A DNA stretch of 23,088 bases from Lindgomyces ingoldianus (taxonomy: Eukaryota > Ascomycota > Dothideomycetes > Pleosporales > Lindgomycetaceae). The notes under the pieces were generated by a model. That model had not been told where the DNA came from, did not search any database, and saw only the letters and a list, made by a program, of their open reading frames with translations. The translations under genes and the position numbers were made by a program. Positions 9,461-19,985 of the stretch are shown piece after piece. The stretch covers positions 957,163 through 980,250 of the forward strand of contig NW_022985186.1 of NCBI RefSeq assembly GCF_010093535.1, in the 5' to 3' direction. Position 1 is the first letter of the stretch, and every line of letters begins with the position of its first letter.

Positions 9461-10658
9461 TAATAATCTTAACTCCTAAGAACTATTATAGGTCCTTGCC
9501 TTTTATTAGAGTATACTTCTCTTATAACTAGTCTACTACACGCTGTGCATCTGCTTTAGAGCCTTTTCTGTACGCAACAATAAAGTTGTCTATGTAAAAG
9601 AAAATTAATATTCTAGCTTTAGTTATGTAGTAGGGTTTATGTAGGATAGCTAAGAACCCAAGGCTTTTAAGAGTTATTATAAAATAGTGTTGCTAGAGTA
9701 AAAAAGAAATTTATAAGCTATATAGTCCCTTTTAAAGCTTTAGTATTATACCTAGTTTCTAATAGCCTCTTAGCATCTGCATGTAGATATTATAGTTAAT
9801 TACTGCATATATAAATGTGTTAGTTATATTATATTATTTAAGCTCTAAGTTAAAGCATGTAGATATTACTATTAGCATTTAAAATAAGCGTCCTGCTAGG
9901 GTAGCAGCATAGGTATCTTATGTAGTAATGTTTCTTTATTAATTACTGTAAACTACTAGTTGCGCCTTACATCTTTGCAATCTATAGTGCTTATTAAGCT
10001 TATAGGTGTACACCTACATATAATCTAGAATCTGCTGTCTAGCTGCCTTAATTAGCTTTATCTAGACCTCTGTCTAAGATTTTATTATCTAATAACTGTC
10101 TAGGTGCGTTCTTTCTGCTGCCTTAAACATTTTATGTAGAGAGTGCTCCTCTAGTTACTTTTAAGTTAATAGTAAAAGTAGCAGCTAGCTTTTATAAGGT
10201 GTTTTTCTTTTAAATAGTATTTTTATTAATGTTGCTTTATCTAGCGTCTTACTGCTATGCTTTTTTACACTTCTAGATCTTATACTAGCTATAAAGGCTA
10301 CAGCCTATAGTATAGTCTTTAACAACTCTATTTAGCTTAGCTTTAGTGCTGCTCTAGCTATTAACTGCATAAGTAATGCTGCAGGTGGCAGAGTATTTAA
10401 AGAAGACAGATAGTTATCTCTAATCTTCCTTTCTTAATAGTAGCCTAGTAGGTCTACTTTATTAAAATTTAATGTATTGTCTATAGTGTTGTCTTTATAG
10501 AACAACTCTATTTTTAGCTAATAACTAGGTGTTAGAAGCTTAATTATTCTAATGTATATAGTAATTTTTTTTACTATGTTATACATAAGGTTATCTATTA
10601 AGTCTTTAGGCTTACTACTAAAAATTAAGTGTTTGTTAAAAATAATATTATATGTATA

Positions 10659-10709
10659 ACGTACCTAACGGGTTGGCCGGCCACACAGGTTGGCCGGCCA
10701 CTTTTGCTA
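10659..10709 (+). repeat. Left TIR of element 4 with paired 17-bp-spaced motif
   Basis: GGTTGGCCGGCCAC occurs twice, 17 bp apart, then TTTTGC. The inverse copy at the right end is split at 11764/17318 by Copia B. Probable transposase-binding sites (inferred from position and repetition). Confidence 0.75.
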
Positions 10710-10739
10710 AGCCCCCACCAAACTCTACCTATCTACATA

Positions 10740-11690
10740 ATGCCTTAACAACAACACTAGATTAAATCTTCTAAAGAACGTTAGATACAGCTTGCTCTTT
10801 AGGCTCTTAAACAAGACTTAAAACTCTCCTTACAACGCGCTGCAGCTATCTATAGTGTCTCTCACACAACACTAAGTAATTAACGCGCTAGACAGCCTTT
10901 ACAAGCAGAATGCTGGCCTAAATTAAGAAATCTAACTAAGCTTAAGAAGGAGGTAGTTGTTAAGTACATACTTAAGCTTATTACGCGCAGATTTCCCTCT
11001 AGGCTTGCAGCTGTAGCTAATATGGCTAATTCCTTGCCCACAGAGCGCAATCTAGGCCAGGTTAGCTTAAACTAGACTAGTATGTGGGTTAAGCACTGCT
11101 TTAAGTTTATAATAAAGTTTAATTACAAGTATAATTATAAGAGAGCGCTCTGCGAGGATCTAGAGGTTATCTAGGGCTAGTTTCGCCTAGTAGCTAATAT
11201 AAAAGCTAAGTACAGTATCTAGGATAAAGACAGGTATAACTTTAACAAGTTAGGCTTTATAATAGGCTAGATATTAACTAGAGCAGTTGTTATAGCTTTA
11301 GAGAGACAAGGACAGCTAAAGGCAATACAGTAAGGCAATAGAGAGTAGATAACAGTTATCTAGGGCATTAACGCAACCAGGTGGGCTATAAGATTACAAA
11401 GCTTTAAGCAGCAAATAAGGCTGCCACGCAACATAGACTACATAAAAGGAAGCAGATTTAGGCAGAAGAGACCTTAATACTTAAAGATAGGGCTTGTTTA
11501 ACTGCTCTAAAGGAGTTTAGAGCGCGTAGTAATAAGAAGAAGCTAAAGACGCAGGTGCGCGCTAAAGGAGGTAAGCTAAGTTAAAGGCAATGCAGGCAGT
11601 GCAATTAGACTAGGTATAACTTGCGTACGTGTAAGTAAGTAGAAGAAGTAGACTCTAAATAATATCTTGTGTTGTATTACTCTATACAGG
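10740..11690 (+). pseudogene. Pogo/Fot1-like DDE transposase relic, internally deleted
   Basis: The forward frame keeps recognisable pieces: KYNYKRALCEDLEVI (near 11120-11165), a NIKAKYSI/YNFNKLGFIIG segment (near 11195-11265; YNFDETGF in active relatives), AVVIALERQGQ.KAI and a GINATRWAI piece near 11370-11390. It then jumps to a basic C-terminal part (NKKKLKTQVRAKGGK) ending in CRQCN.TRYNLRTC near 11595-11630, a damaged CxxC...GHNxRTC zinc knuckle of the kind found at the end of fungal pogo-type transposases. The DDE core between GINA and the tail is missing. Stops are TAG/TAA at expected Gln/Trp positions. Dead. Confidence 0.75.
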
Positions 11691-11764
11691 GCCAAAGTGG
11701 GCTGTTTTGCAAGAGAATAGGGTGGTTTTAGTGGGGGCTTGGCAAAAGTGGCCGGCTAACCTGT

Positions 11765-12146
11765 TGTCAGATTGAAGCACTGTTTCTAGGCTTCCTGAGA
11801 TGAATGATGGGTTTGGATATGATGTATGGGATGATTGATTGATTGTCTTGATTGTGTTTTTTTTATCGATCCTTTTTCTGCTCTACTCGTGTTGCTCGGC
11901 TTTTTGTTCTGCCGATCCGAGTCCCTCGCGCACTAGCCCTATGCGCGACCAGCTTGCAACATGCTGCAATTTGCTGCAAAATGCTGTAACATGCTGCAAT
12001 TTGCTGCAATTTGCTGCAACATGCTGCAAAATGCTGCAAAATGCAGCAATTTGCAGCAACATACTGTTCGAGCTTATTGCTCGTACTATGTAGCAGCTTT
12101 CGTCAAACGTTCCTCCTGTCTTGACAGTAGGTGCGCATATCTGACA
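11765..12146 (-). repeat. Copia B 3' LTR (382 bp)
   Basis: TGTCAGATT...ATCTGACA. Ten decanucleotide units at 11961-12060. CGAGCTTATTGCTCG at 12068-12082 forms a 5-bp stem; on the coding strand its loop is AATAA, a possible poly(A) signal. The long Leu/Gln/Cys-rich frames here are products of the repeat, not genes. Confidence 0.93.
11961..12060. repeat. Decanucleotide array (TGCTGCAANN), 10 units
   Basis: Ten consecutive 10-bp units such as ATGCTGCAAT, TTGCTGCAAA and ATGCTGCAAC; the last two are ATGCAGCAAT and TTGCAGCAAC. Same place in every Copia LTR, different unit number. Confidence 0.95.
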
Positions 12147-12153
12147 CACCCCC
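12147..12153 (-). promoter_or_regulatory. Copia B polypurine tract
   Basis: Minus-strand GAGGGGGTG lies between the polyprotein TGA (12156-12154) and the LTR start. Position and composition fit the plus-strand primer tract. Confidence 0.65.
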
Positions 12154-15100
12154 TCAGCTTGGACATGCTTCAAGCTGGTTCCCGATTGCGCAACCTTAGT
12201 ATGCTTCCAGGGCTTCCATTCTTGCTTCAATCTCTTCCATATCCGCTTCCTAACTAACTATCCTCTCCCTGACGTCAACTAGCCAAATTTGCTAAAGAAA
12301 GCTTGGCCATTTGCTGGCTAGAAGCGCTTTAGTGAGTCTGTCCGCAAGCATCTCGCTGGAGGGGACATGGACAACCTTGATCGTTTGTTGAGAGACTTCC
12401 TGTCGGAGCCAGTGGTTATAGATGTTGACATGTTGGAGCTTAGTTTGAAGTCAAGATATCTCTTTGTTTACCAGTTAGATTGTCTGCTTATTGTTGCACT
12501 AGATTGTAATAGTTAAATTAGGCAGCTTAACCTACAGTTTGTTAAAAAGCATTCTTGTAAACATAGCTTTCTTAGCAACTTAGGACAGTGCAAGTAATTC
12601 TGCTTCTGTTATTAATGTTGTAACTATATCTTGTTTATTTGCTTACTATGCAATCTATCTGCTAAATAGTTAAATAACGTAGCCCTAAAAGCTCTTCCTA
12701 TTTAGTGTATTATCTGCAAATAATGTATTACTTGCTACTATAAGGTAGTCTTCTCCTTCTAATTAGAGTGCGTACGTCTGTGTCGCATGTAGGTACAGGA
12801 TGACTTGATCGGCTGCATCCTAATGGTTAGATGCGGGATTTGTGAGAAACTGTGCAAGGCGTAATGTAGTAAAGGCAATGTTTAGTCTTGTAGTAACTGC
12901 TGCAAAGAGTAGAGATCTAATCTTCTGCTAATATTAATTTACTTTTAATAGGGTTGCAAAACTAGATTGCAGCATAAGTTTAATCCTACTTATAGGTGTA
13001 GCATGCTGCAGGTTTTTTCTATTAGCTAGCCTAGCTATCTTGTTAATATATAATGCCTATAATAGCTAAATTATTTATTACTGTTAATCTCTAATAATCT
13101 TAACTCCTAGAAACTATTATAGGTCCTTGCCTCCTGTTAAGGTATACTTCTTTTATAACTAGTCTACTACACGCTGTGCATCTGCTTTAGAGCCTTTCCT
13201 GTACGCAATAATAAGGTTGTCTATGTAGAAGAAAATAAATATTCTAGCTTTAGTTATGTAGTAGGGTTTATGTAGAGCAGCTAAGAACCTAAGGCCTTTA
13301 AAAGTTATTATAAAATAGTGTTACTAAAGTAAAGGAGAAATTTATAGGCTGTATAGTACTTTTTAAAGCTTTAGTATTGTACCTAGTTTCTAATAGCCTC
13401 TTAGCATCTGCATGTAGATATTGCAGTTAATTGCTGCATGTATAAACGCATTAGTTACATTGTATTATTTAAGCTCTAGGTTAAAGTGTGCAGATATTAC
13501 TATTAGCATTTAAAATAAGCATTTTGCTAGGGTAGCAGTGTAGGTATCTTGTGTAGTAATGTTTTTCTATTAATTACTGTAGACTACTAGTTGCGCCTTA
13601 TATTTTTATAATCTATAGTGCTTGTTAAGCTTGTAGGTGTACACCTACATATAATCTAGAATCTGCTGTCTAGCTGCCTTAATTAGCTTTGTCTAGACCT
13701 CTGTTTAGGATTTTATTATTTAATAACTATCTAGGTGCGTTCTTTCTACTGCCTTAAACATCTTATGTAGAGGGTGCTTCTCTAGTTACTTTTAGGTTAA
13801 TAGTAAAAGTAGCAGCTAGCTTTTATAAGGTGTCTTTTTTTTAAATAGCATTTTTATTAATGCTGCTTTATCTAGCGTTTTACTGCTATGCTTTTCTACA
13901 CTTCTAGATCTTATGCTAGCTATAAAGGCTACAGCTTATAGTACAGTCTTTAACAACCTTATTTAGCTTAGCTTTAGTGCTGCTCTAGCTAATAACTGCA
14001 TAAGTAATGCTACAGGTAGCAGAGTGTTTAGAGGAGATAGATAGTTATCTTTAATCTTTCTTTCTTAATAGTAGCCTAATAGGTCTACTTTGTTAAAATT
14101 TAATGTATTATCTATAGTGTTATCTTTATAAAATAACTCTGTCTCTAGCTAATAACTAGGTGTTAGAAGCTTAATTATTCTAATGTATATAGTAATTTTC
14201 TTTACTATGTTATACATAAGGTTATTTATTAAGTCTTTAGGCTTACTACTAAAGATTAAGTGTTTATTAAAAATAATGTTACATGTATAGATTACTTTTA
14301 CTAGCAGTAGTATCTATACGTAGTAGATGTTTAATAATTAGTACTTAACTAGATATCTAATCTACGCCTTTAGGTCTAGCCTCTGTAGCCTAAATTTATT
14401 TTAATGTGTGTTATTAGTTATTATAAATGCTTTACAGCTATAAGCTCTTAGATGTGTAAAGCTTAGCTTTTAAATTAAGATAATAACTTTATTATTTAGA
14501 GCTACTTATGTAAAGAAGATCTTGTATAGTGTCTTTTAGTTATTAGCATAGTTTAGTGTCTAATTATATAGGTATACGCTAGCTCTAGTAATGTATAGCT
14601 ATACATTCTATAGTAGGTTAGCATCTAGTTGCATAGCCTATAACTTCTCTTTATTTACACTCTCTAAGCGTTTAGCTTCTCTGTTTTAGGCTTATGTATC
14701 TAGTGCTAAAAGCTTAATAGTTATTCTATGCAATGCTAGCTAGTGTTCTACTTCTAGTTTTACTGTTATAATCTTGTTGTTAGCTTTAATAACTTTTATA
14801 GTAATGTTATAATAGTTTTTTAGAAAAAAAATAAAGATTATAAGAGCTTTAATAATTAATTTAGTAAGCTTATTATCTTTAAAGTAAAAGTTCTACTAGA
14901 GGCTAAAATACTTATTAGTAATTAGCATTTAACTTTACTCTTTTATAATGCTTTATGCTTTATATGCATAGAAATTAATTAACAGTCTCTTACTAGGTCT
15001 GCTATTGCTAATTTACAGTGTGTAGCTAATTTATTATTATATCTTAGCTTTGCTATATAAGTTACATTAGACTGTTATAATTTCTTTAATTTACACCCCC

Positions 15101-16899
15101 TTAGCTTACTATATAAGGTGTTAAAGTGTAGCTAGTCTAAGGTGTCCTAAACGCTTATGCTATAGCTTTACTAATGCCTTTTATAGACTATGTTTAGTTC
15201 TTGTGTTAATTATATGTGTATAATATAAGCCCTTTTATAGTAGATAGTACTCTAACACTTATTAGCTATAAATCTTTATAAGATCTTTAATTATTATCCT
15301 GTCTAAGGCCTTTAAAGCAGTTAGCTTTGCTTATGTGTCCTACTAGATTCCTTTCTATTGCAGTAGGCAGAACAAGACTAGGTTGCACAGCAGGTCTAGG
15401 CATAGTGCAGTGTTATAAAGTATAAGACTGTATGCTTAACTATGTGTTCTATGCTTACTTTTTAGGCTTAGTGTAATTAATCTATAGCTTTAAATCTATA
15501 TATAAAAGTTTTTAAACTAGATAAAGTCTTTTAGTGTTTATAAATAATAGTTATAAATCTAATTAAAATTATTTATAATGTAGCATGTTAAGCCTAAGTT
15601 AAAAATAAATAATTCTTTTAGTAGATATCTATTCTAGTTTAAATTAACTATAGCTAGCAATATAGCTGCCTTAACTCTTAATACTTTCTAGCTTTTAAGT
15701 TAGTCTTCTTATATCTCTAGCATAGGTGTATGTAAACTCTTTAGGATTAGTATTCTTAAATTATGTCTACACTGCCCTCTTAGTAGGCCTTAAAATTCTA
15801 AGTTATGCTTATGCTTTAATGCTATAAGCTTTTTAACTCTCTTATTTAGCATTTACTAGTCTAGTGCTCTGTCTAGATAGACATAGAAGCAGTTCTTTAG
15901 TGCATAGATGTGTCTACATGTAGGACATTTAGTGCCTTCTGTTTTAGCAGGTTTCTAGCTTAAAAATAACTTCCTGTTATCTTCTTAATAACATTAATGT
16001 TAAAGTCTACTCTATTTTCTTAACATTATAACTTCTGCACTACAGGCGTCTTTATTTATGCCCTAGGTAGTCTTCCTACTTTTAGTAAGGTATAATAAGT
16101 TATCTATTATAAAGGCAGCTTTATGCTTTTTTATATGTATTAGATAATTTAATATTATATGTTTTTAAAAGCGCTTTATTATTTTTTTTTAATTTATGTC
16201 TAGTGCAAACTGTCTACTTTCCTAAAAGGTTGTAGACTAATAAGGGGCAACTTTATTTATAGTAGTTAGAAAGTCCTTTACTACAGCATTAAACTGCGTT
16301 GTTTCTAGAACATTTTGTGTCTCTGCTTCTGTAGCAGCGTAATCATACTCTGCTAGCTACAGGTCCTATATGCTCGCGTTTCTTAGCAGCTTTAAGGATG
16401 CATTATATTAGTTACGCGCGCGTTCTTATTTAAATTAGTTGTTAACACCTACTGTAGCTTTAAAGTTTGTAATCCACTGTCTAAGTAGTTTATCTAGGGA
16501 ACAGCATGTACGCTGCAGATGCGGGCTGACTGTTAACTAGATAAAGACAATAATCTGTTAGAGGCTTAATTACTCTCTTTTATAATTATGTCTGTCACTC
16601 TTGTACTTGTTAGCCTTAATCTTGTAGTATTTAATGGCTTCTTTAAAGGCTCTAACACTGCTTGTTAATAGCTTGTTTAGGTGCGTAGGCGTTTCGACGT
16701 TGGAGGCTGGTGAAAACTCAGCTATTAGCGGCATCTCTGGAGCTCTTAGTTTAGAGATCATTTGGATGGTCAACTTAGGATCCACTTGCGGCCAGATGCT
16801 GTGCGCTACACATCTCGATTGCAGCTGCATCATCCAGGCTCTGTAGTCGGTGTGGTCTCGAAGGACGACTGTCGCGTCTCGAGGAGGCTGGGTGGCCAT
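12154..16899 (-). pseudogene. Copia B gag-pol polyprotein (1581-codon frame with RIP stops)
   Basis: One phase runs from ATG 16899 to TGA 12154. Gag starts MATQPPRDATVVLRD and is open to codon 110. The zinc knuckle CPTCRHIYALKNC starts at about residue 325 (15927). The integrase piece T*A*NREAKRLE, at about 735-746 (near 14668-14697), matches TQAQNGxAER but the Glu before Arg is Lys. RT YIDN is at 1225-1228 (13216-13227) in FFYIDNLIIAYRKGS. RNase H has TEAELLALS and CNNKQTI (expected CDNKQTI) at about 1431-1480, and HWLRQEV...MLADRLTKAL precedes KWPSFL (about 1530). All landmarks share one frame although dozens of TAG/TAA codons interrupt it, so the damage is substitution, not indel. Known: CpA-to-TpA change is RIP. 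Active-site changes (D to N, E to K) make it dead. Confidence 0.9.
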
Positions 16900-16930
16900 T
16901 TGTATTAATGGAGGCACTGAGACTCTTAAT

Positions 16931-17312
16931 TGTCAGATTGAAGCACTGTTTCTAGGCTTCCTGAGATGAATAATGGGTTTAGATATGATGTATAGGATGA
17001 TTAATTAATTGTCTTGATTGTGTTTTTTTTATTGATCCTTTTTCTGCTCTACTCGTGTTGCTCAGCTTTTTGTTCTGCCGATCCGAGTCCCTCGCGCACT
17101 AGCCCTATGCGCGACCAGCTTGCAACATGCTGCAATTTGCTGCAAAATGCTGTAACATGCTGCAATTTGCTGCAATTTGCTGCAACATGCTGCAAAATGC
17201 TGCAAAATGCAGCAATTTGCAGCAACATACTGTTCGAGCTTATTGCTCGTACTATGTAGCAGCTTTCGTCAAACGTTCCTCCTGTCTTGACAGTAGGTGC
17301 GCATATCTGACA
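16931..17312 (-). repeat. Copia B 5' LTR (382 bp)
   Basis: Nearly identical to 11765-12146. It has extra G-to-A/C-to-T changes (e.g. AATAATGG for AATGATGG, ATTGATCC for ATCGATCC). Ten decanucleotide units at 17127-17226. The leader between this LTR and the gag ATG is only about 31 bp. Confidence 0.93.
17127..17226. repeat. Decanucleotide array, 10 units
   Basis: Same unit order as the array at 11961-12060, as expected for the two LTRs of one recent insertion. Confidence 0.95.
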
Positions 17313-19985
17313 CCTGTGTGGCCGGCCAACCTGTTAGGTACGTTAGATTACTTTTACTAGCAGTAGTATTTATACGCAGTAGATGTTTAATAATTAGTAC
17401 CTAACTAGATATCTAATCTACGCCTTTAAGTCTAGCCTTTATAGCTTAGATTTGTTCTAATGTGTGTTATTAGTTATTATAAATGCTTTACAGCTATAAG
17501 CTTTTAAATGTGTAAAGCTTAGCTTTTAAATTAACATAATAACTCTATTATTTAAAGCTACTTATGTAAAGAAGATCTTGTATAGTGTCTTCTAGTTATT
17601 AGCATAGTTTAGCGTTTAATTATATAGGTATACGCTAGCTCTAGTAATGTATAGCTATATGTTCTATAGTAAGTTAGCATCTAGTTGCATAGCCTATAAC
17701 TTCTTCTTGTTTACACTCTCTAAGCGTTTAGCTTCTCTGTTCTAGGCTTATGTATCTAGTGCTAAAGGCTTAATAGTTATTCTATGTAATGCTAGCTAGC
17801 GTTTTACCTCTAGTTTTACTATTATAATCTTATTATTAGCTTTAATAACTTTTACAGTAATGTTATAATAGTTTTTTAAAAAGAGAATAAAGATTATAAA
17901 AGCTTTAAAAATTAATTTAGCAAGCCTATTATCTTTAAAGTAAAAGTCCTACTAGAGGCTAGAATACTTGTTAGTAATTAGCATTTAACTACTCTTTTAT
18001 AATGCTTTATGCTTTATATACATAGAAATTAATTAACAGTCTTTTACTAGGTCTACTGTTACTAATTTATAGTGCGCAGCTAATTTATTATTATATCTTA
18101 GCTCTGCTATATAAGTTACATTAGACTATTATAATTCTTTTAATTTACACCCTCTTAGCTTACTATATAAGGTGTTAAAGTGTAGCTAGTCTAGGGTGTC
18201 TAAGACGCTTATGCTATAGCTTTGTAGATGCCTTTTATAGACTATGTTTAGTTCTTGTGTTAATTATGTGTGTATAATATAAGCCCTTTTATAGTAGATA
18301 GTACTCTAACACCTATTAGCTATAGATCTCTATAAGATCTTTAATCATTATCTTATCTAGGGCCTGTAAAGTAGTTAGCTTTGCTTGTGTGTCCTACTAG
18401 ATTCCTTTCTATTACAGTAGGCAGAACAAGACTAAGTTGCACAGCAGGTCTAGGCACAGTGTATCGTTATGTAGTATAAGACTGTATGCTTAACTATATG
18501 TTCTATACTTACTTTTTAAGCTTAGTGTAATTAATCTGTAGCTTTAAATCTATATATAAAAGTTTTTAGACTAGATAAAGTCTTCTAGTGTTAGTAAATA
18601 ATAGTTATAGATCTAATTAAAATTATTTATAATATAGCATATTAAGCCTAAGTTAAAGATAAATAATTCTCTTAGTAGATATCTATTCTAGTTTAAATTA
18701 ACTATAGCTAGCAATATAGCTACCTTAATTCTTAATACTTTCTAGCTTTTAAGTTAGTCTTCTTATATCTCTAGTGTAGGTGTATGTAAACTTTTTAGAG
18801 TTAGTATCTTTAAATTATGTCTGCGCTGCTCTTTAAGTAGGCCTTAAAATTCTAAGTTGTGCTTATGCTTTAATGCTATAAGCTTTTTAACTCTCTTATT
18901 TAGCATCTACTAGTCTAGTGCTCTGTCTAGATAGACATAGAAGCAGTCCTTTAGTGCATAAATGTGTCTGCATGTAGGACATTTAGTGCCTTCTGTTTTA
19001 GCAGGTTTCTAGCTTAAAAATAACTTTCTATTATCTTCTTAATAACATTAATATTAAGGTCTACTTTATTTTTTTAATATTATAACTTCTGCACTACAGG
19101 CGTCTTTATTTATGCCCTAGGTAGTTTTTCTACTTTTAGTAAAGTATAATAAGTTATCTATTATAAAGGCAGCTTTATGCTTTTTTATACATATTAGATA
19201 ATTTAACATTATGTGTTTTTAAAAGCGCTTTATTATTTCTTTTTAATTTATATCTAGTGTAAACTGTCTACTTTCCTAAAAAGTTGTAGACTAATAAGAG
19301 GCAACTTTATTTATAGTAGTTAAAAAGTTCTTTGTAACAGCATTAAACTGCGTTGTTTCTAGAACATTTTGTGTCTCTGCTTCTATAGCAGCGTAATTAT
19401 ACTCTGCTAGCTATAGGTCCTATATGCTTGCGTTTCTTAGCAGCTTTAAAGATGCATTATATTAGTTGCATGTGTGTTCTTGTTTAAATTAGTTGTTAAC
19501 ACCTACTATAGCTTTAAGGTTTATAATCTACTGTTTAAGTAGTTAATCTAGGGAACAGCATGTACGCTGCAGATGCAGGCTAACTGTTAACTAGATAAAG
19601 ACAATAATCTGTTAGAAGCTTAATTGCTCTTTTTTATAATTATGTCTGTTACTCTTGTACTTGTTAGCCTTAATCTTATAGTATTTAATGGCTTCTTTAA
19701 AGGCTCTAACACTGCTTGTTAATAGCTTGTTCAGGTGCGTAGGCGTTTCAACATTAGAGGCTGGTGAAAACTCAGCTATTAGCGGCATCTCTGGAGCTCT
19801 TGGTTTGGAGGTCATTTGGATGGTCAACTTAGGATCCACTTGCGGCCAGATGCCGTGCGCTACACATCTCGATTGCAGCTGCATCATCCAGGCTCTGTAG
19901 TCGGTGTGGTCTCGAAGGACGACTGTCGCGTCTCGAGGAGGCTGGGTGGCCATTTTGTATTGATGGAGGCACTGAGACTCTTAAT

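Larger units (their letters stand above)
11765..17312 (-). mobile_element. Copia B: complete Ty1/copia element nested in pogo 4
   Basis: LTRs 11765-12146 and 16931-17312 (382 bp each) both start TGTCAGATTGAAG and end GCATATCTGACA; CCTGT flanks both sides (11760-11764, 17313-17317). Interior 4784 bp on the minus strand: short leader, gag, integrase, RT, RNase H, polypurine tract. No large insertion or deletion is visible. The two LTRs differ mainly by G-to-A/C-to-T changes and small stretches. It is the youngest layer of the nest, yet already RIP-mutated throughout. Confidence 0.95.
10659..17343 (+). mobile_element. Pogo-like element 4 (1132 bp), split by Copia B
   Basis: Left end ACGTACCTAACGGG followed by two GGTTGGCCGGCCAC motifs; right end rebuilt from 11740-11764 plus 17318-17343 gives the inverse, ending CCTGTTAGGTACGT. 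TA flanks both sides (10657-10658, 17344-17345), and Copia A continues across it. Without Copia B the element is 1132 bp. The interior is a transposase relic with a large internal deletion, so it was probably already non-autonomous. Its TIR sequence differs from elements 1-3 and 5, but has the same 45-bp layout before TTTTGC. Confidence 0.88.
7866..19953 (-). pseudogene. Copia A gag-pol polyprotein, RIP-mutated and split by insertions
   Basis: ATG at 19953 opens gag (MATQPPRDATVVLRDH..., with DYRAWMMQL), open for 113 codons to a TAA. A CPTC...C zinc knuckle follows near 18950-18985. The integrase is in 17346-18350, as aligned to Copia B. The RT active site at 9585-9596 reads YIDN in the context FFYIDNFIVAYRKGS; Copia enzymes have YVDD. 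The RNase H region carries TEA(E), and the C-terminal end (KWPSFLQQIRLVDVRE, near 8000-8040) is clean, ending at TGA 7866-7868. Many TAG/TAA codons stand where Gln or Trp is expected. Fold-back 3 and pogo 4 interrupt it, and about 445 bp between RT and RNase H is deleted. It is non-functional. Confidence 0.85.

Noticed and set aside
16634..16846. Plus-strand 70-codon frame, repeated at 19688-19900
   Set aside because: Antisense shadow of the conserved gag start of Copia B and A.
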